Positions 46,275 through 55,937 of a stretch of DNA of 64,000 nt are shown here, piece by piece (within the stretch, counting starts at the first letter, position 1; each line of letters starts with the position of its first letter). A program made the translations under genes and the position numbers. The stretch is from Hyphomonadaceae bacterium (GTDB lineage Bacteria; Pseudomonadota; Alphaproteobacteria; Rhizobiales; Hyphomicrobiaceae), in the NCBI GenBank assembly GCA_019747815.1, contig JAIEQJ010000001.1, positions 120,943-184,942 of the forward strand. The letters run 5' to 3'. The notes below the pieces were generated by a model. It was not told the origin of the DNA. It did not search any database and saw only the letters and a program-made list of their open reading frames with translations.

Positions 46275-46827
46275 CCGTGCCTTTGCTCAGCCACCCCCCG
46301 GCCCCCACCCACCCCCCAGGGCCGATAGCACCCCAGCGGCCCGTTCCCCAGGTCCGGGGACCTGCGCTGTGTCCGTTCGCCGTGACGCCAAAGTGCTCAC
46401 TGTGGATCCCGGGTCGCATCGCGGTGTGGCGTGTAGACCTCTGGTTCAGGCGGTCAGGTCCACACCTTCTCGGGCCCGATCATCATGGAGCTCCGCGTGA
46501 CGATCGCCATCACCGATACACGCCGGCAGGAGAGCACATCGGTTTGTGCACCAGGTCTTCAGCTCGTTCCGGCCCCAAATTGACCAAGGAAGACGCGGGA
46601 AGTTGGAGGATGTTTCAGCGCCGGAATTTGGAGATCAGGATAAAGAGATGGCGTCAGCTCAACACCAAACGCAAGGAACACGCCGCTGTTGCTGACGCCA
46701 TCCAAGTGATCAAAACGTCAGCGTTCGAAATTCGCATTCGGCATCAGGACATTCGTTGACGCCGTATTGAATTCCACGCCGCACGCCATACCTCGTCCGG
46801 CCATGACACCGGTTCGAGGTGCGTTTT
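46275..46827. other. Relaxase upstream region
   Basis: About 550 bases without a recognisable gene, between the DUF736 terminator and the relaxase. Transfer origins commonly lie next to relaxase genes, so the region may contain oriT; the hairpin at 46790-46820 is the best structural candidate. Confidence 0.4.
46790..46820. promoter_or_regulatory. Interrupted inverted repeat before the relaxase
   Basis: ACCTCG and CGAGGT arms flank an inner CCGG...CCGG pair. It ends seven bases before the relaxase ATG. It could be an operator through which the relaxase represses itself, or part of oriT. Confidence 0.4.
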
Positions 46828-48570
46828 ATGGCCCAAGAGGATTTCGATGTGAAGCTCGGCCGCATCCGCGATGCGCGGCGCGCCCGTGCCGAGCGCCATG
46901 CGGCTCTTGTGTTTCGACAAGCCGGCAAGCAAGGCGCCCGTGCGCTGCGGCAGCGCGGCCACATCTCGCCGGCGACGCCGAAGCGCGGCATGGGCGCCGG
47001 CGTGCGTGCCGCGGCAGGGCTCATCGCGCCTGGCAGCCGGCGCGTCATCGTCAAGGCTCGGTACACGCGCATCGTCGGCGGCGATCTCGGCGCGGCACGG
47101 GCGCACCTCAAGTACATCGTCCGCGACGGCGTCACCCGCGAAGGCGCACCCGGCCATCTCTACGGGCCGGCAGACGATGCCGTGGATGCCGTGGCCTTCC
47201 TCGATCGGTCCGAGAAGGACCCGCACCAGTTCCGCTTCGTGGTCTCGGCCGACGAGGGTGCCCAGCTAGCGGATCTCAAGCCCTTCATTCGCGATCTCTT
47301 GGGTCAGATGGAGCGCGATCTCGATACCAAGCTCGATTGGGTGGCGGTGGATCACTTCAACACCGGACACCCTCACACGCACATCGTGATTCGCGGCCGC
47401 GACCAGAACGGCGACGACCTCGTGATGGCACGGGACTACATCGCCCATGGCGTGCGCGCCCGTGCCCAGTCCCTCATCACGCTCGAGCTCGGTCCCGAGA
47501 CCGAGCTGGAAAGGCGTCAGAAGCTCTTCGACGAGATCGGGCAGGAGCGGCTCACCCGGCTCGACCGTACGCTCATGACGCGCGCCAAGGATGGGATCCT
47601 GGTGGTGTCCGGCGCCGAGGAACGCGACCCCGTCCAGCAGTCTCTACGTGTTGGCAGACTCAAGACCCTGGAGCGCCTTGGCTTAGCGCGGGAACGCCGG
47701 CAGGGCGTCTGGGAGCTCGATGCCGGGATGGACACCAAGCTGCGCCAGCTCGGCGAGCGTGCGGATAAGTTCAAGATGATGCAGCGAGCGCTGAGAGAGG
47801 CCGGCATCGAGCGCGGTGCCGCTGCCATGGCGCTGTTCGAGCGTGGCCCGCGCAAGGTGCCGCTCATCGGCAAAGTGGTCGGCGTCGGCCTGGTCGACGA
47901 GATCTCCGACCGGACCTGGGTCATCATCGATGCCGTCGACGGCCGTGTTCACTACGCTGATCTCGGACGGTTGAAGCCGGTAGACGTGCCCGCGCGGGGT
48001 GCCCTGGTGGCGCTCGCCGGCGACGGCCTCGATGGCAAGCCATCGCCCGTGCCGAAAGTGCAGGAGCTTTCACCCGTCGCGCTCGAGGACCAGGTCGCCT
48101 ACGACGGTCCGACCTGGCTCGATCAGGGCATCGTCGCCCGCTGGCAGCCGGAGCCCGGCATGCCGGGCTTTGCCGCCGAGGTGCGAGCCGCCATCGCCGC
48201 TCGGGGACGGTGGCTGGCGGAACGCCAGCTCGCCAGCCACTCTCCCACAGGAGATATCCAGCCGGCACCAGACATGATGCGCACGCTGCGCCAGCGGGAG
48301 AGCGAACGTCTCGTGCGGCATCTGTCGCATCAGCTCAAGAGCAGCTACGTGCCTGCCGAACCGGGCACGCGGATCGCCGGCGTCTACGAGCACGCCATCA
48401 CCACGCCCAGCGGCAGGATGGCTGTCATCCGACGTGAGGACACGTTCACGCTGGCGCCGTGGCGGCCCGCGCTCGAGCCGTTCCGAGGCCAGGCCGTCAC
48501 GGGAATGATCGGCCCCAACCGTGTGAGCTGGACGATCGACCGCGGGCGCGGACTGCCGCCTCGTGCGTGA
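46828..48570 (+). CDS. VirD2-like relaxase with DUF3363 domain
   Basis: 580 aa. Residues about 70-230 form the relaxase core: LKYIVRDGVTREGAPGHLYG and the metal-binding histidines in VDHFNTGHPHTHIVIRG. The DUF3363 part follows, with KTLERLGLARERRQGVWEL, FERGPRKVPLIGKVVGVGL and a C-terminal PSGRMAVIRREDTFTLAPW. It would nick at oriT and lead DNA into a conjugation channel. The ATG at 46828 is preferred to a GTG three codons earlier. The gene looks complete, whereas its neighbours in the element are frameshifted. No transfer genes (trb, traG) are in the window. Confidence 0.9.
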   Translation: MAQEDFDVKLGRIRDARRARAERHAALVFRQAGKQGARALRQRGHISPATPKRGMGAGVRAAAGLIAPGSRRVIVKARYTRIVGGDLGAARAHLKYIVRDGVTREGAPGHLYGPADDAVDAVAFLDRSEKDPHQFRFVVSADEGAQLADLKPFIRDLLGQMERDLDTKLDWVAVDHFNTGHPHTHIVIRGRDQNGDDLVMARDYIAHGVRARAQSLITLELGPETELERRQKLFDEIGQERLTRLDRTLMTRAKDGILVVSGAEERDPVQQSLRVGRLKTLERLGLARERRQGVWELDAGMDTKLRQLGERADKFKMMQRALREAGIERGAAAMALFERGPRKVPLIGKVVGVGLVDEISDRTWVIIDAVDGRVHYADLGRLKPVDVPARGALVALAGDGLDGKPSPVPKVQELSPVALEDQVAYDGPTWLDQGIVARWQPEPGMPGFAAEVRAAIAARGRWLAERQLASHSPTGDIQPAPDMMRTLRQRESERLVRHLSHQLKSSYVPAEPGTRIAGVYEHAITTPSGRMAVIRREDTFTLAPWRPALEPFRGQAVTGMIGPNRVSWTIDRGRGLPPRA

Positions 48571-48602
48571 ACAATTGTGCTGCTGAATGACTGAGGCGCC
48601 GG

Positions 48603-49178
48603 TCACAAGTCACCGACATGGCCTCGCAGCCGCTTGGCGAGCTGGGTCAGCTTTTGCTCACGCAGCACATCGAGAAACTCTTCGGCCGACAGACCTGACT
48701 TCGACAGGTTGCGCCGCGCATTGGCCAGCGAGGCCAAGAGAAGGTTAGGCACCTGGTCGTAGAGATCGGCCAGAAAGGTATCCGGTGTCTGGCTGACGAG
48801 GCCACGCGCCTTCAGGACACGAGCAGGGAAGTGACGCAGATTCCAGGTCAGGATATGCGTGGCCTTGGCCTCGATCGCCGCTGCCACCACATGGCGGTCA
48901 CCGGGATCGGGCAGGCTGATGGTCTCAACGTGCTTCTCATATCCCGAAACTGTCGCGTCCGGCAGGGCGATCGTCATGAGCCGCTTTGTGGTGTTCAGGC
49001 GCTCGACCGAAAGGTCGGGGGCGTTGGCCACGAGATTGCGCATCCATTCGTCATGAATCTCGTCGGTCCAGCGCGCATGAACCAGGCGGTCGACTGCCGC
49101 CTGAACGATGACGTTCCTCAGGTGGAACGGGTAGAGGATGCAAGCGTCGAAGACGGCGACGACAGGACTAAATGCCAT
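48603..49178 (-). CDS. PIN-domain toxin
   Basis: 191 aa. PIN acidic residues: VVAVFDACILYP (first D), DEIHDEWMRNL (E), and LPDPGDRHVVAAAIEAKA (D and D), then ILTWNLRHFP. It is probably an endoribonuclease. The start overlaps the end of the preceding helix-turn-helix gene by 11 bases, the usual antitoxin-toxin coupling. It is convergent with the relaxase gene. Confidence 0.87.
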   Translation of the reverse strand: MAFSPVVAVFDACILYPFHLRNVIVQAAVDRLVHARWTDEIHDEWMRNLVANAPDLSVERLNTTKRLMTIALPDATVSGYEKHVETISLPDPGDRHVVAAAIEAKATHILTWNLRHFPARVLKARGLVSQTPDTFLADLYDQVPNLLLASLANARRNLSKSGLSAEEFLDVLREQKLTQLAKRLRGHVGDL

Positions 49179-49614
49179 GGCGGCGATGGAGATCCTCGGC
49201 GTCGTCGACCAGGTCTTCCATCGCCTTGCGCTGGACGTCGAGCTTCGCCTTCAACGCCAGCACGTCCTTGAGCGAGGCACGACGATGCTTGCCGACATAG
49301 CGGAACGGTAGATCGCCGACGTCCATGCGATGGACGACGAGCGGGCGCGAGATGCCAAGGATGGCCGATGCCTCGGTCGGGCTCAGCTCCTGATCTTCCG
49401 TGAGGATCGCCACACGCTCGCCACTAAGCAAACCCGCCAACAGGGTTTCCAAAGCGCTGATCGCCGCCGGCGGCAGCACAAGGGTCTGGTCCTTGCCGCC
49501 GCGGCGCCGGACGTGCAGCTCGAGACGGTCGCCCTGGGCAAGCTTGGGCAAGGGCGACACCTTCTTGCGGTCCCGATCCGAAAGTCCGGCAAACTTGACG
49601 ACTTGGCTGGCCAT
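49168..49614 (-). CDS. Helix-turn-helix (excisionase-type) antitoxin
   Basis: 148 aa. The C-terminal half has an excisionase-family DNA-binding domain: LSPTEASAILGISRPLVVHR, then VGKHRRASLKDVLALKAK. This family is the regular partner of PIN toxins of the type encoded next. The ATG at 49614 is chosen over the frame start at 49665. It would bind the operon promoter and neutralise the toxin. Confidence 0.83.
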   Translation of the reverse strand: MASQVVKFAGLSDRDRKKVSPLPKLAQGDRLELHVRRRGGKDQTLVLPPAAISALETLLAGLLSGERVAILTEDQELSPTEASAILGISRPLVVHRMDVGDLPFRYVGKHRRASLKDVLALKAKLDVQRKAMEDLVDDAEDLHRRHGI

Positions 49615-50096
49615 GGCCTGTTCTCCTTCGCCAACCAATATAGCGAGGAACTGGGCTAACTGCAATAACTGAAAGAGCCGTCAGACCTCGGCTAGGCAGC
49701 TTGTTTTTGGTTGGCCAAGGAAGGCGCGCTTCCAGCGACCGGTCTCGGAGCATCGCAGTCAACCCAGCGGTGCAGACGACGCGAGCGACCCGGAGCGGTT
49801 ATCGAATGTCGCGATCCTCACTTCGTCGCCACTGTCGCGGAGCAGAGTAAAGCCGACATCGAGCATCCATCAAATCCTCTGCTATTGCCGATGCCAGAGG
49901 TAGTCCGGTGTGCTTCCCAAGCAGACACGCAACTTGGTCGACCTAGCGCGCCTCGGCGGTGCTTCCTTCATCATGTGCACGATGTATTTCCTAAGCTAAT
50001 CAGGCGCTACTCTCGACGCATGATTCGGGACGAAGCAACGGATATTCGAGACACGGAGACACAATATGCTCGCCCAGGTTCTTGACGTGATCTGAC
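49615..50096. other. Intergenic region
   Basis: It holds the promoter of the antitoxin-toxin pair. A plus-strand open frame of 124 codons (49711-50085) resembles nothing I know, and I see no convincing hairpin after the large gene that ends at 50097. Confidence 0.35.
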
Positions 50097-53000
50097 TTAC
50101 AATCGACGCGGCCACTTCAAGAAGTGACCCCGCGCCCATTCACGAAGATATTGCCGCGCTTCGGGGTTTCGGCGCAGCAGGACATCAATGCGATCCAGCA
50201 TTTCGGCATAGTCGTTCGCGCGCTCGCGCAGTACCGCAAGAAGCACATGGGAGATGGCGGGATAGTCCTGAAGATCGAATGAATCCATGCTCCAGACGCG
50301 CTCGATAAACTCCGCCGCCACGCTGCAATGAGAGTCCGGGTCACATTGCGCGCCGCCAAGAGCACGCGCAGCCATCTTAAAGCGCTTCCCCGCACCCATC
50401 TCGTCGTTTTCCATGTCGAGCATGCGCGCCGCTAGCAACGTCGCCGCATCAACGGCAATCGACTGCTGCCCGAAATCGATCAGGTCGGTGATAGCCTTGG
50501 CGTAGTCGCTTGGGGACATAAGCCCGCGTTCCCGCGCGCGCATTAGGACCGGCTGCAGGGATACCGCCTTTACTCCAAGCTGTGACGCGATCTGCCGTGT
50601 GAACAGATCGTCGCTCAGCAGCAGACGGGACGATCCACTTGCGGCATAGATGTCATCAAAGAACCGTGCCCCTTCCACGGAAGAAAGCCTGCGAATGATC
50701 GGCGGCGGATCAGCAACCGGAGTTGCAGCAATTGTCTCGGTATTGTCCGTCAGCCAATTTCGGTCGCATTCGACGAGCGCGCGTGTTGCTGCCTGGTGCT
50801 CGGGCGTGTCTTCCACTATTGCGATGCGTCCGTTGCGCATCGTCATGGTCCCGGCTTTCTGACCGCCGAACGAATCGAGGGTTGCGACCCGGGCGTGATA
50901 GATGTCGGCGGTCGCCTGACTGATGCCGATCGGCCCGCAAACCGCCCTTACGACGCCTTCCAGATTCAGCCGACGTATACAGTGGTAAGTAGGAGCATCG
51001 ACGATGCAGCCCTTCGCCTGGTTCCCGGTGATGGCGGCCGACGCCGCCCGGCGTTCCTCTCGTGAGCCAATCGATACGCGATATACCTTGCCGAGCTCGG
51101 CCAGACCCAGCATGCAATCGACGGGATCCACGCCGGTCAGATAGGCGAGCATCGACAGCGAAATCCGGCCTTCGGCATATAGAGCGGATTGCGTGGCGAT
51201 GTGATCCGACCGCGCCTTCAGCATGTCCTCGATCGCGCTGAGATCAAACTTCTCCGGCGTGCCGATATTGACCTGCTTGAAGCCTTTCGCTGCCGGAAAC
51301 CGCTCGTTGAACCTGCCAAGCGCCACATGAAATGCATCGAGATATTTGTGCTTTGCGCTTACGACGGTGGCCTTGCCGCCATTCCCGGGCCAATCAAACC
51401 GATCGCCAGGCTTGAGGTTCTGAACCAGCCGCGCGATCTCATGGTCCGGCGCAATGGCTTCCTGGGAAACGCGCCGGACCCCGGGGTCACTTTCGATCAC
51501 GTAGCGCCGCACTTCATTCGAAGGCAGCTTCAGTTCAACGGTGTGCTCGGGTGTGATGGTCGTTGAGAGAATATGATCGCGGCCGGCATTCTCGCCGGTG
51601 AACATCGTGGACATGAACGCCATCCACGCGGCCGGATCGTCGCGGTTGAGCGCCAGAAGCCTGTAGCCAAATGCGCGGGCGCGGTCCCGTTGCCCGTATG
51701 CCATCAGCGCGGCAACCAGCCGACGCTTTGCCGATAGCGGCCCATCGGCTTTGGCTTCGACCTCGGTCGTCAGTATCTGCCGGACCTTATCCTCGGCATT
51801 GAGACGGATAAGTGCATCGATGTGCCAGAGAAGAAGGTCCAGTCGCTCAGGGGACGCTTCGCGCCATTGCTTGATAAACGGTTCAGCGGCTTTGGCATCT
51901 CCGGTGTTCCAGTGATAGGTCGCAGCCATGCGCTGATAGGCTGGAAGCTTGAGCAGGTCAGGCGGCAGCGACTCGAACACTTTCTTTGCGCGCGCAAACA
52001 ACTGCGCGCCGATGCTCGCTGAAAGATAGGTGCGCAGCGCAACGGAATCCCGATCGGCCGATACCTGCCCATCGAGAAGGTTGGATGCGGTCTCATCAGC
52101 GTTGTGCCGCTCGAGGAACTGCGCCAGCTGAACACGATCAGCATAGGACATCGCGGCTTCATGGGCTGGCAATTCACGGATGATCGCCTCTATTGCCGGA
52201 CTGACCTTCTCGTCGTCCTCCTCCTCACCGGCCTTCTCCGCATCGACCTTAATAAGCCCCTTCTCCTGCGCTCGCGCACGCAAGACAGCAATCGTGGCAA
52301 AGGGGGCGCCTTCCTCTTCAAGTGCCTTCAACGCTGCTTCAAGCCCCGGCTGATCCTTCAGCACGAGAGCAATCTCGCCCCGGATCTCCGGCACGATGCA
52401 GCGCATGCGCTCCGGCAAGCGGTTCACATCCAGCTTGTCGAGTCGCGATCGCGCACCCTCGGGATCTTTTGCTACGGCGAGCTGCGCTGCGAAGAGAAGC
52501 CCTTCCGGATCGTCTATCGTCTCCAGCAGGGCTGCTGCGCTCTGGTCCTCATCGGCTGCCAGGTGCAGGAGTGCCCGGCACCGCACGAGGTCCGGATCAC
52601 GACCGATCTTCTCGATGGTGTCATCGAGTATGCGCGCAGCACGTTTTGCGTCGCCGATAAAGCGGAGCGCAGCTGCAGCGTTGTTTGCCAGCGGATAGGT
52701 CTCTTGCGGGTGCGGGTCTTCCGCATCCATCTCCTGCTTCCAAAGACGCTCCAACGTTTCGGCGCTCTTTCTCACTGCATCGTAAAGTTCTTTGGAAGCA
52801 GGCTTTCCGAGAACGATCTCGATGTCGGCAAGGGCTGGCTCCAGCACGGCTTCGGCTGCCAGGCGCTCAAGATGGCGATTGTCCGGATGTTCCTTTGCAC
52901 CGCTTTGGGCAAGCGCTTCCCACTGCCTGTCGTCGTGGGCGCGCAGGAACATGATCCGCGCGACCTTCACCTCGACCGCGTTATGCGATGCTTCCGGGAC

Positions 53001-54017
53001 AAGCGTCAGCGGATCGGTGATAGATGCGTCCTGCGCATGGGACTGGATGATCAAACTTGCGGCCGGTGCATGGTCCGGATGCTTCTCCAGCACAGCCCGC
53101 ACACGCTTGCAGCCGCCCTCGACGTCACCGCTCACCACTTCAGCATAAGCAAGGTTGGTCTGCGCCTTGTGGTCGTCGGGACGAAGGGCCAACGCCTCGC
53201 CGGAATATTTGAGAGCCAGGTCGATCCGCCCCGCGTTGAAATGAACCGCGCCGATGTTCGCAATGACCCGGTAACGAGCGTATGGCGGCAGTGGCGGTTC
53301 CTGCGCCAGCAGCTTTTCAAACCCTTCGAGTGCCGTGCGCGTCCGACCCTTCCCGATCAACTCGCGCAGTGTCGAAATCCGGGTATGGAGACCGACAGGC
53401 TCTGTCTTCGCCTCGGGTGCGAGATCGCTGTCATACTCTTCGCTGATGATCTGCCGCGATTGCCTCTGCCCTTCCTGCATCTCACGCAAGACGGCCAATA
53501 TCGCTTCGTTGCCCTCCTTCACCACCTCGATAACAGGCTGCTGCATAGCGGGGCCGGAAGGCCAGAACGCGCGCAGTGCAGGAGGATGCTGCGCGATTTC
53601 CTGTTGCAGGTCCTGCCAGGCCATGACCGTTACACGGCAATTCCAGCCGGAGGCGATCAGCTCTTGCGTCAGAGCGGCAGCGTCAAGCTGGACGGCCTTG
53701 TCGCGTTCGGCCGTGGTTGCGAAGATTAGTTCTGTGAGTGCTGGTTTGATCGCGCGCGCTTCTTCCGCATCCTCGCGCATCTCCTTGGAGGTGAGCGACT
53801 TTTTTCGACGGCATTGAACGCCGACGGGACGGCCGGTGTCGCCATCGCGCAATCCAAGAAGATCGATCCCGTGCTGTGTTTGGCCGTCGCGCCCGAACTC
53901 CTGAAGCTGCTCGTCGCGGAGAATGCAGCGGAACAGGATGACACTGGACCGTTGAAAGTCCTGCCAGTTAAGCGGCCTCGGTATCTCGACTGCACTAATG
54001 TCAGGCACGGCAATCAC
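50097..54017 (-). CDS. Large nuclease-TPR-PIN protein, predicted conflict/defence protein
   Basis: 1306 aa from a GTG. Residues about 15-160 look like a Mrr-like PD-(D/E)XK nuclease domain: NWQDFQRSSVILF, GRDGQTQHGIDLLG with D52, and GVQCRRKK at 66-73, where the usual lysine of VQCK is an arginine. Next comes a long alpha-helical TPR-like region (for example RYRVIANIGAVHFNAGRIDL, RMAATYHWNTGDAKAAEPFI). Around residue 850 a GreA/B-C-terminal-like piece occurs (VARLVQNLKPGDRFDW-like). The C-terminal ~330 residues resemble a PIN-like domain: GCIVDAPTYHCIRRLNLEG, then LLLSDDLFTRQIASQLGVKA. No membrane helices. A TPR-GreAB-C-PIN combination is known to me as a predicted bacterial conflict system; function here is inferred. 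The start codon lacks a good ribosome binding site. Confidence 0.75.
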   Translation of the reverse strand: MIAVPDISAVEIPRPLNWQDFQRSSVILFRCILRDEQLQEFGRDGQTQHGIDLLGLRDGDTGRPVGVQCRRKKSLTSKEMREDAEEARAIKPALTELIFATTAERDKAVQLDAAALTQELIASGWNCRVTVMAWQDLQQEIAQHPPALRAFWPSGPAMQQPVIEVVKEGNEAILAVLREMQEGQRQSRQIISEEYDSDLAPEAKTEPVGLHTRISTLRELIGKGRTRTALEGFEKLLAQEPPLPPYARYRVIANIGAVHFNAGRIDLALKYSGEALALRPDDHKAQTNLAYAEVVSGDVEGGCKRVRAVLEKHPDHAPAASLIIQSHAQDASITDPLTLVPEASHNAVEVKVARIMFLRAHDDRQWEALAQSGAKEHPDNRHLERLAAEAVLEPALADIEIVLGKPASKELYDAVRKSAETLERLWKQEMDAEDPHPQETYPLANNAAAALRFIGDAKRAARILDDTIEKIGRDPDLVRCRALLHLAADEDQSAAALLETIDDPEGLLFAAQLAVAKDPEGARSRLDKLDVNRLPERMRCIVPEIRGEIALVLKDQPGLEAALKALEEEGAPFATIAVLRARAQEKGLIKVDAEKAGEEEDDEKVSPAIEAIIRELPAHEAAMSYADRVQLAQFLERHNADETASNLLDGQVSADRDSVALRTYLSASIGAQLFARAKKVFESLPPDLLKLPAYQRMAATYHWNTGDAKAAEPFIKQWREASPERLDLLLWHIDALIRLNAEDKVRQILTTEVEAKADGPLSAKRRLVAALMAYGQRDRARAFGYRLLALNRDDPAAWMAFMSTMFTGENAGRDHILSTTITPEHTVELKLPSNEVRRYVIESDPGVRRVSQEAIAPDHEIARLVQNLKPGDRFDWPGNGGKATVVSAKHKYLDAFHVALGRFNERFPAAKGFKQVNIGTPEKFDLSAIEDMLKARSDHIATQSALYAEGRISLSMLAYLTGVDPVDCMLGLAELGKVYRVSIGSREERRAASAAITGNQAKGCIVDAPTYHCIRRLNLEGVVRAVCGPIGISQATADIYHARVATLDSFGGQKAGTMTMRNGRIAIVEDTPEHQAATRALVECDRNWLTDNTETIAATPVADPPPIIRRLSSVEGARFFDDIYAASGSSRLLLSDDLFTRQIASQLGVKAVSLQPVLMRARERGLMSPSDYAKAITDLIDFGQQSIAVDAATLLAARMLDMENDEMGAGKRFKMAARALGGAQCDPDSHCSVAAEFIERVWSMDSFDLQDYPAISHVLLAVLRERANDYAEMLDRIDVLLRRNPEARQYLREWARGHFLKWPRRL

Positions 54018-54397
54018 GTTTTTTGTGAAGATACTATGCTACCCGATTCGCCGAGCACCGAGGCGGTGCAGACCAGAGCGATCGCACGCGTGAGGCGCCC
54101 TCAATAGCTTAGAATTCCAACGCGGGGTTTGCGGCGAGAAGCGGACGTAGCCGACGGCGCACTTCGCATCGTCGACAGTGGTAGGCATGACGCCATGCTG
54201 GTGGGATAGTGCGCGCCCTAACCAGCGACGCTGGGCAGAGCAACGCGACATCGTGGCGAGAGTATCGTCCGCCTCATGATCATTAAACTCGCCCGGACGC
54301 TCAACATCCGACAACGGACACTTGCACGCTCGCCGCCTGGGTACGGGATGGCGGGCAGGCGTCAACAGCCAGCTCGCGCAGCCATAGCCTCTTCGGA
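54018..54397. other. Upstream region of the large nuclease-TPR gene
   Basis: 380 bases without a credible gene. The 50 bases before the GTG are AT-richer than the surroundings (TTTTTTGTGAAGATACTATGC) and probably hold the promoter. Confidence 0.4.
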
Positions 54398-55129
54398 TCA
54401 AAACGGAATCGGTTCAGTCTTCACCCTGGCGATCAACTGCAGGCTACTCGCCGGTCCCAGCCTTACGATGCCGAATTTCACGTCTTCGTGCTTCTGATTG
54501 ACTCGAGTCGACCAACAACCCTCGTCAATGTCGTAACGTGGCCTCTGGATGAAGTCGACGTACGATCCAACAAATACAGCGATACCGTGCTCCCGCAGCT
54601 GTTCCATCGACGCACTGAGCGTTGCCTCCAAGCGGATGCGGTCCTTCAGTTTCTTGGCCGGATCGTCGCTTGAGCCGTTGAAGTTTATGTCCTCTGGGCA
54701 CAGTACCGGAAGGAAGGGTCCCAGGGCGTCACACAACTCGATCGCTGCGTCGATCGCGCCGGGTCCGATATCCACTTCGTGATCAAGCCGGCACTCGTCG
54801 CAAGCCGTCGCAACATCCAAGAGAGAGCGGGCGCTGCGAGCAGGGAGGAGTGTAACGCGAGTCAGATCTTTCTCGTCCGGTGCTTGGTCCCTTTGCAGCT
54901 CCTCGTCCATGCGGATAGCATCGGGCACCACGCCAAGAGCCGTCGCAATCTGCTGAGCTGTCTGCAGGTCAATCTGGTTTCCGGCTTCAGCTCGCTGAAT
55001 TGTCCTGACGCTGACCTTGGCGCGACCAGCGAGATCTTCTTGGTTCATGGCGCACTTGGTACGGAGTTCAATGAGTGCCTTGGAGTTGGGTGTCATTTTC
55101 CGGCGACCTGTGTCTGATTGCGATGCCAT
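54398..55129 (-). CDS. XRE-family regulator with C-terminal domain
   Basis: 243 aa. The N-terminal Cro/C1 domain is ALIELRTKCAMNQEDLAGRA, KVSVRTIQRAEAGNQIDLQT. The C-terminal ~150 residues are of unknown family (VDIGPGAIDAAIELCDALGP, GIAVFVGSYVDFI). GGAGGGCAATATC precedes the ATG at 55129, which is preferred to 55177. It precedes the nuclease-TPR gene in the same direction by 380 bases and may control it. Confidence 0.82.
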   Translation of the reverse strand: MASQSDTGRRKMTPNSKALIELRTKCAMNQEDLAGRAKVSVRTIQRAEAGNQIDLQTAQQIATALGVVPDAIRMDEELQRDQAPDEKDLTRVTLLPARSARSLLDVATACDECRLDHEVDIGPGAIDAAIELCDALGPFLPVLCPEDINFNGSSDDPAKKLKDRIRLEATLSASMEQLREHGIAVFVGSYVDFIQRPRYDIDEGCWSTRVNQKHEDVKFGIVRLGPASSLQLIARVKTEPIPF

Positions 55130-55937
55130 GATATTGCCCTCCGACGCCCGTGGCGGACCACGCCGAATGCCCGCCATAAAGGCGCAAAGTAGGCGACAAT
55201 TACCCGACAGTCACATGATGCTGGCCGACTGAGGGTCGCCTCGGGTCCTCCATCACTCCTACCAGCACGGTCAATCCCCGACGATCACCACATTTGACCG
55301 GTGGCGCCGACATCCACTCGACTTCCGCTTCTGGGGCGACGCGTCGAGTCAAGGCGGGTAGCGGGTCCCTCCATGCATGTCGGGAATCGGCCCATCGCGT
55401 CCCTGGCCGATCATCGGCTTTCGGGCCGGTGCGACAACAGGATTTGCGTGGGTGGGCGCAAGCCCGCTTAGGGTCCAGGGCCCTGGCGAATTTACGGCGG
55501 CGTGGCAAGCTTCCGGCGCCTTTCGCAACTTGTGCAACAGGCAGTTGCACAAATACTTTCCCTGACAGGCCCTGCCGCATCCGCATCAGAGCGGCGAGGC
55601 GCCCGCCGCCGAGGGCCCTCCGAGCAGTCTACGCGCTGGCCGCTACAGCAGACCGGCTGCTGCTACGCCGCGGCTTTCGGGACCTGCTCTCAGTTCGGAT
55701 CGCGCCAATACGGGCAGTCGCACGCGATCGACGGCGGTCTTTGCGTCTTTCTTGGCGCCCCGCGGCCGAAGTGGCCGCGGCCGGGTCCTACCGCGCGGCC
55801 CAAAGGCCGCGCGCCCGAGCCCCGCTTACGGGTCTCGGCCCATCCGGGTGACATGGGGTGATGGCGGCTGGTCGCGTCAAGGGCACTCCGGACTGCTCAC
55901 CTGACCGCTCCATTGATTCGGCCAGGAGGGGCACCCC
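55130..55937. other. Gene-poor stretch before IS110 element
   Basis: About 800 bases with no identifiable gene; the open frames across 55294-55861 are of low-complexity arginine-rich type. The segment 55745-55855 is rich in GC hairpins (CCGCGGCC...GGCCGCGG, GCGCGGCC...GGCCGCGC) followed by TCTCGGCCCATCCGGGTG, which weakly resembles the 3' part of the elements at 57232 and 61420. Confidence 0.4.

Noticed and set aside
52104..53729. 541-codon plus-strand frame
   Set aside because: It is antisense to the nuclease-TPR gene and its translation has no recognisable domain; the sense protein shows regular TPR-like helices.
55294..55861. Plus-strand frames before IS110 copy 1
   Set aside because: Low-complexity Arg/Ala/Pro sequence without a start signal; the segment is better explained by GC-rich hairpins.
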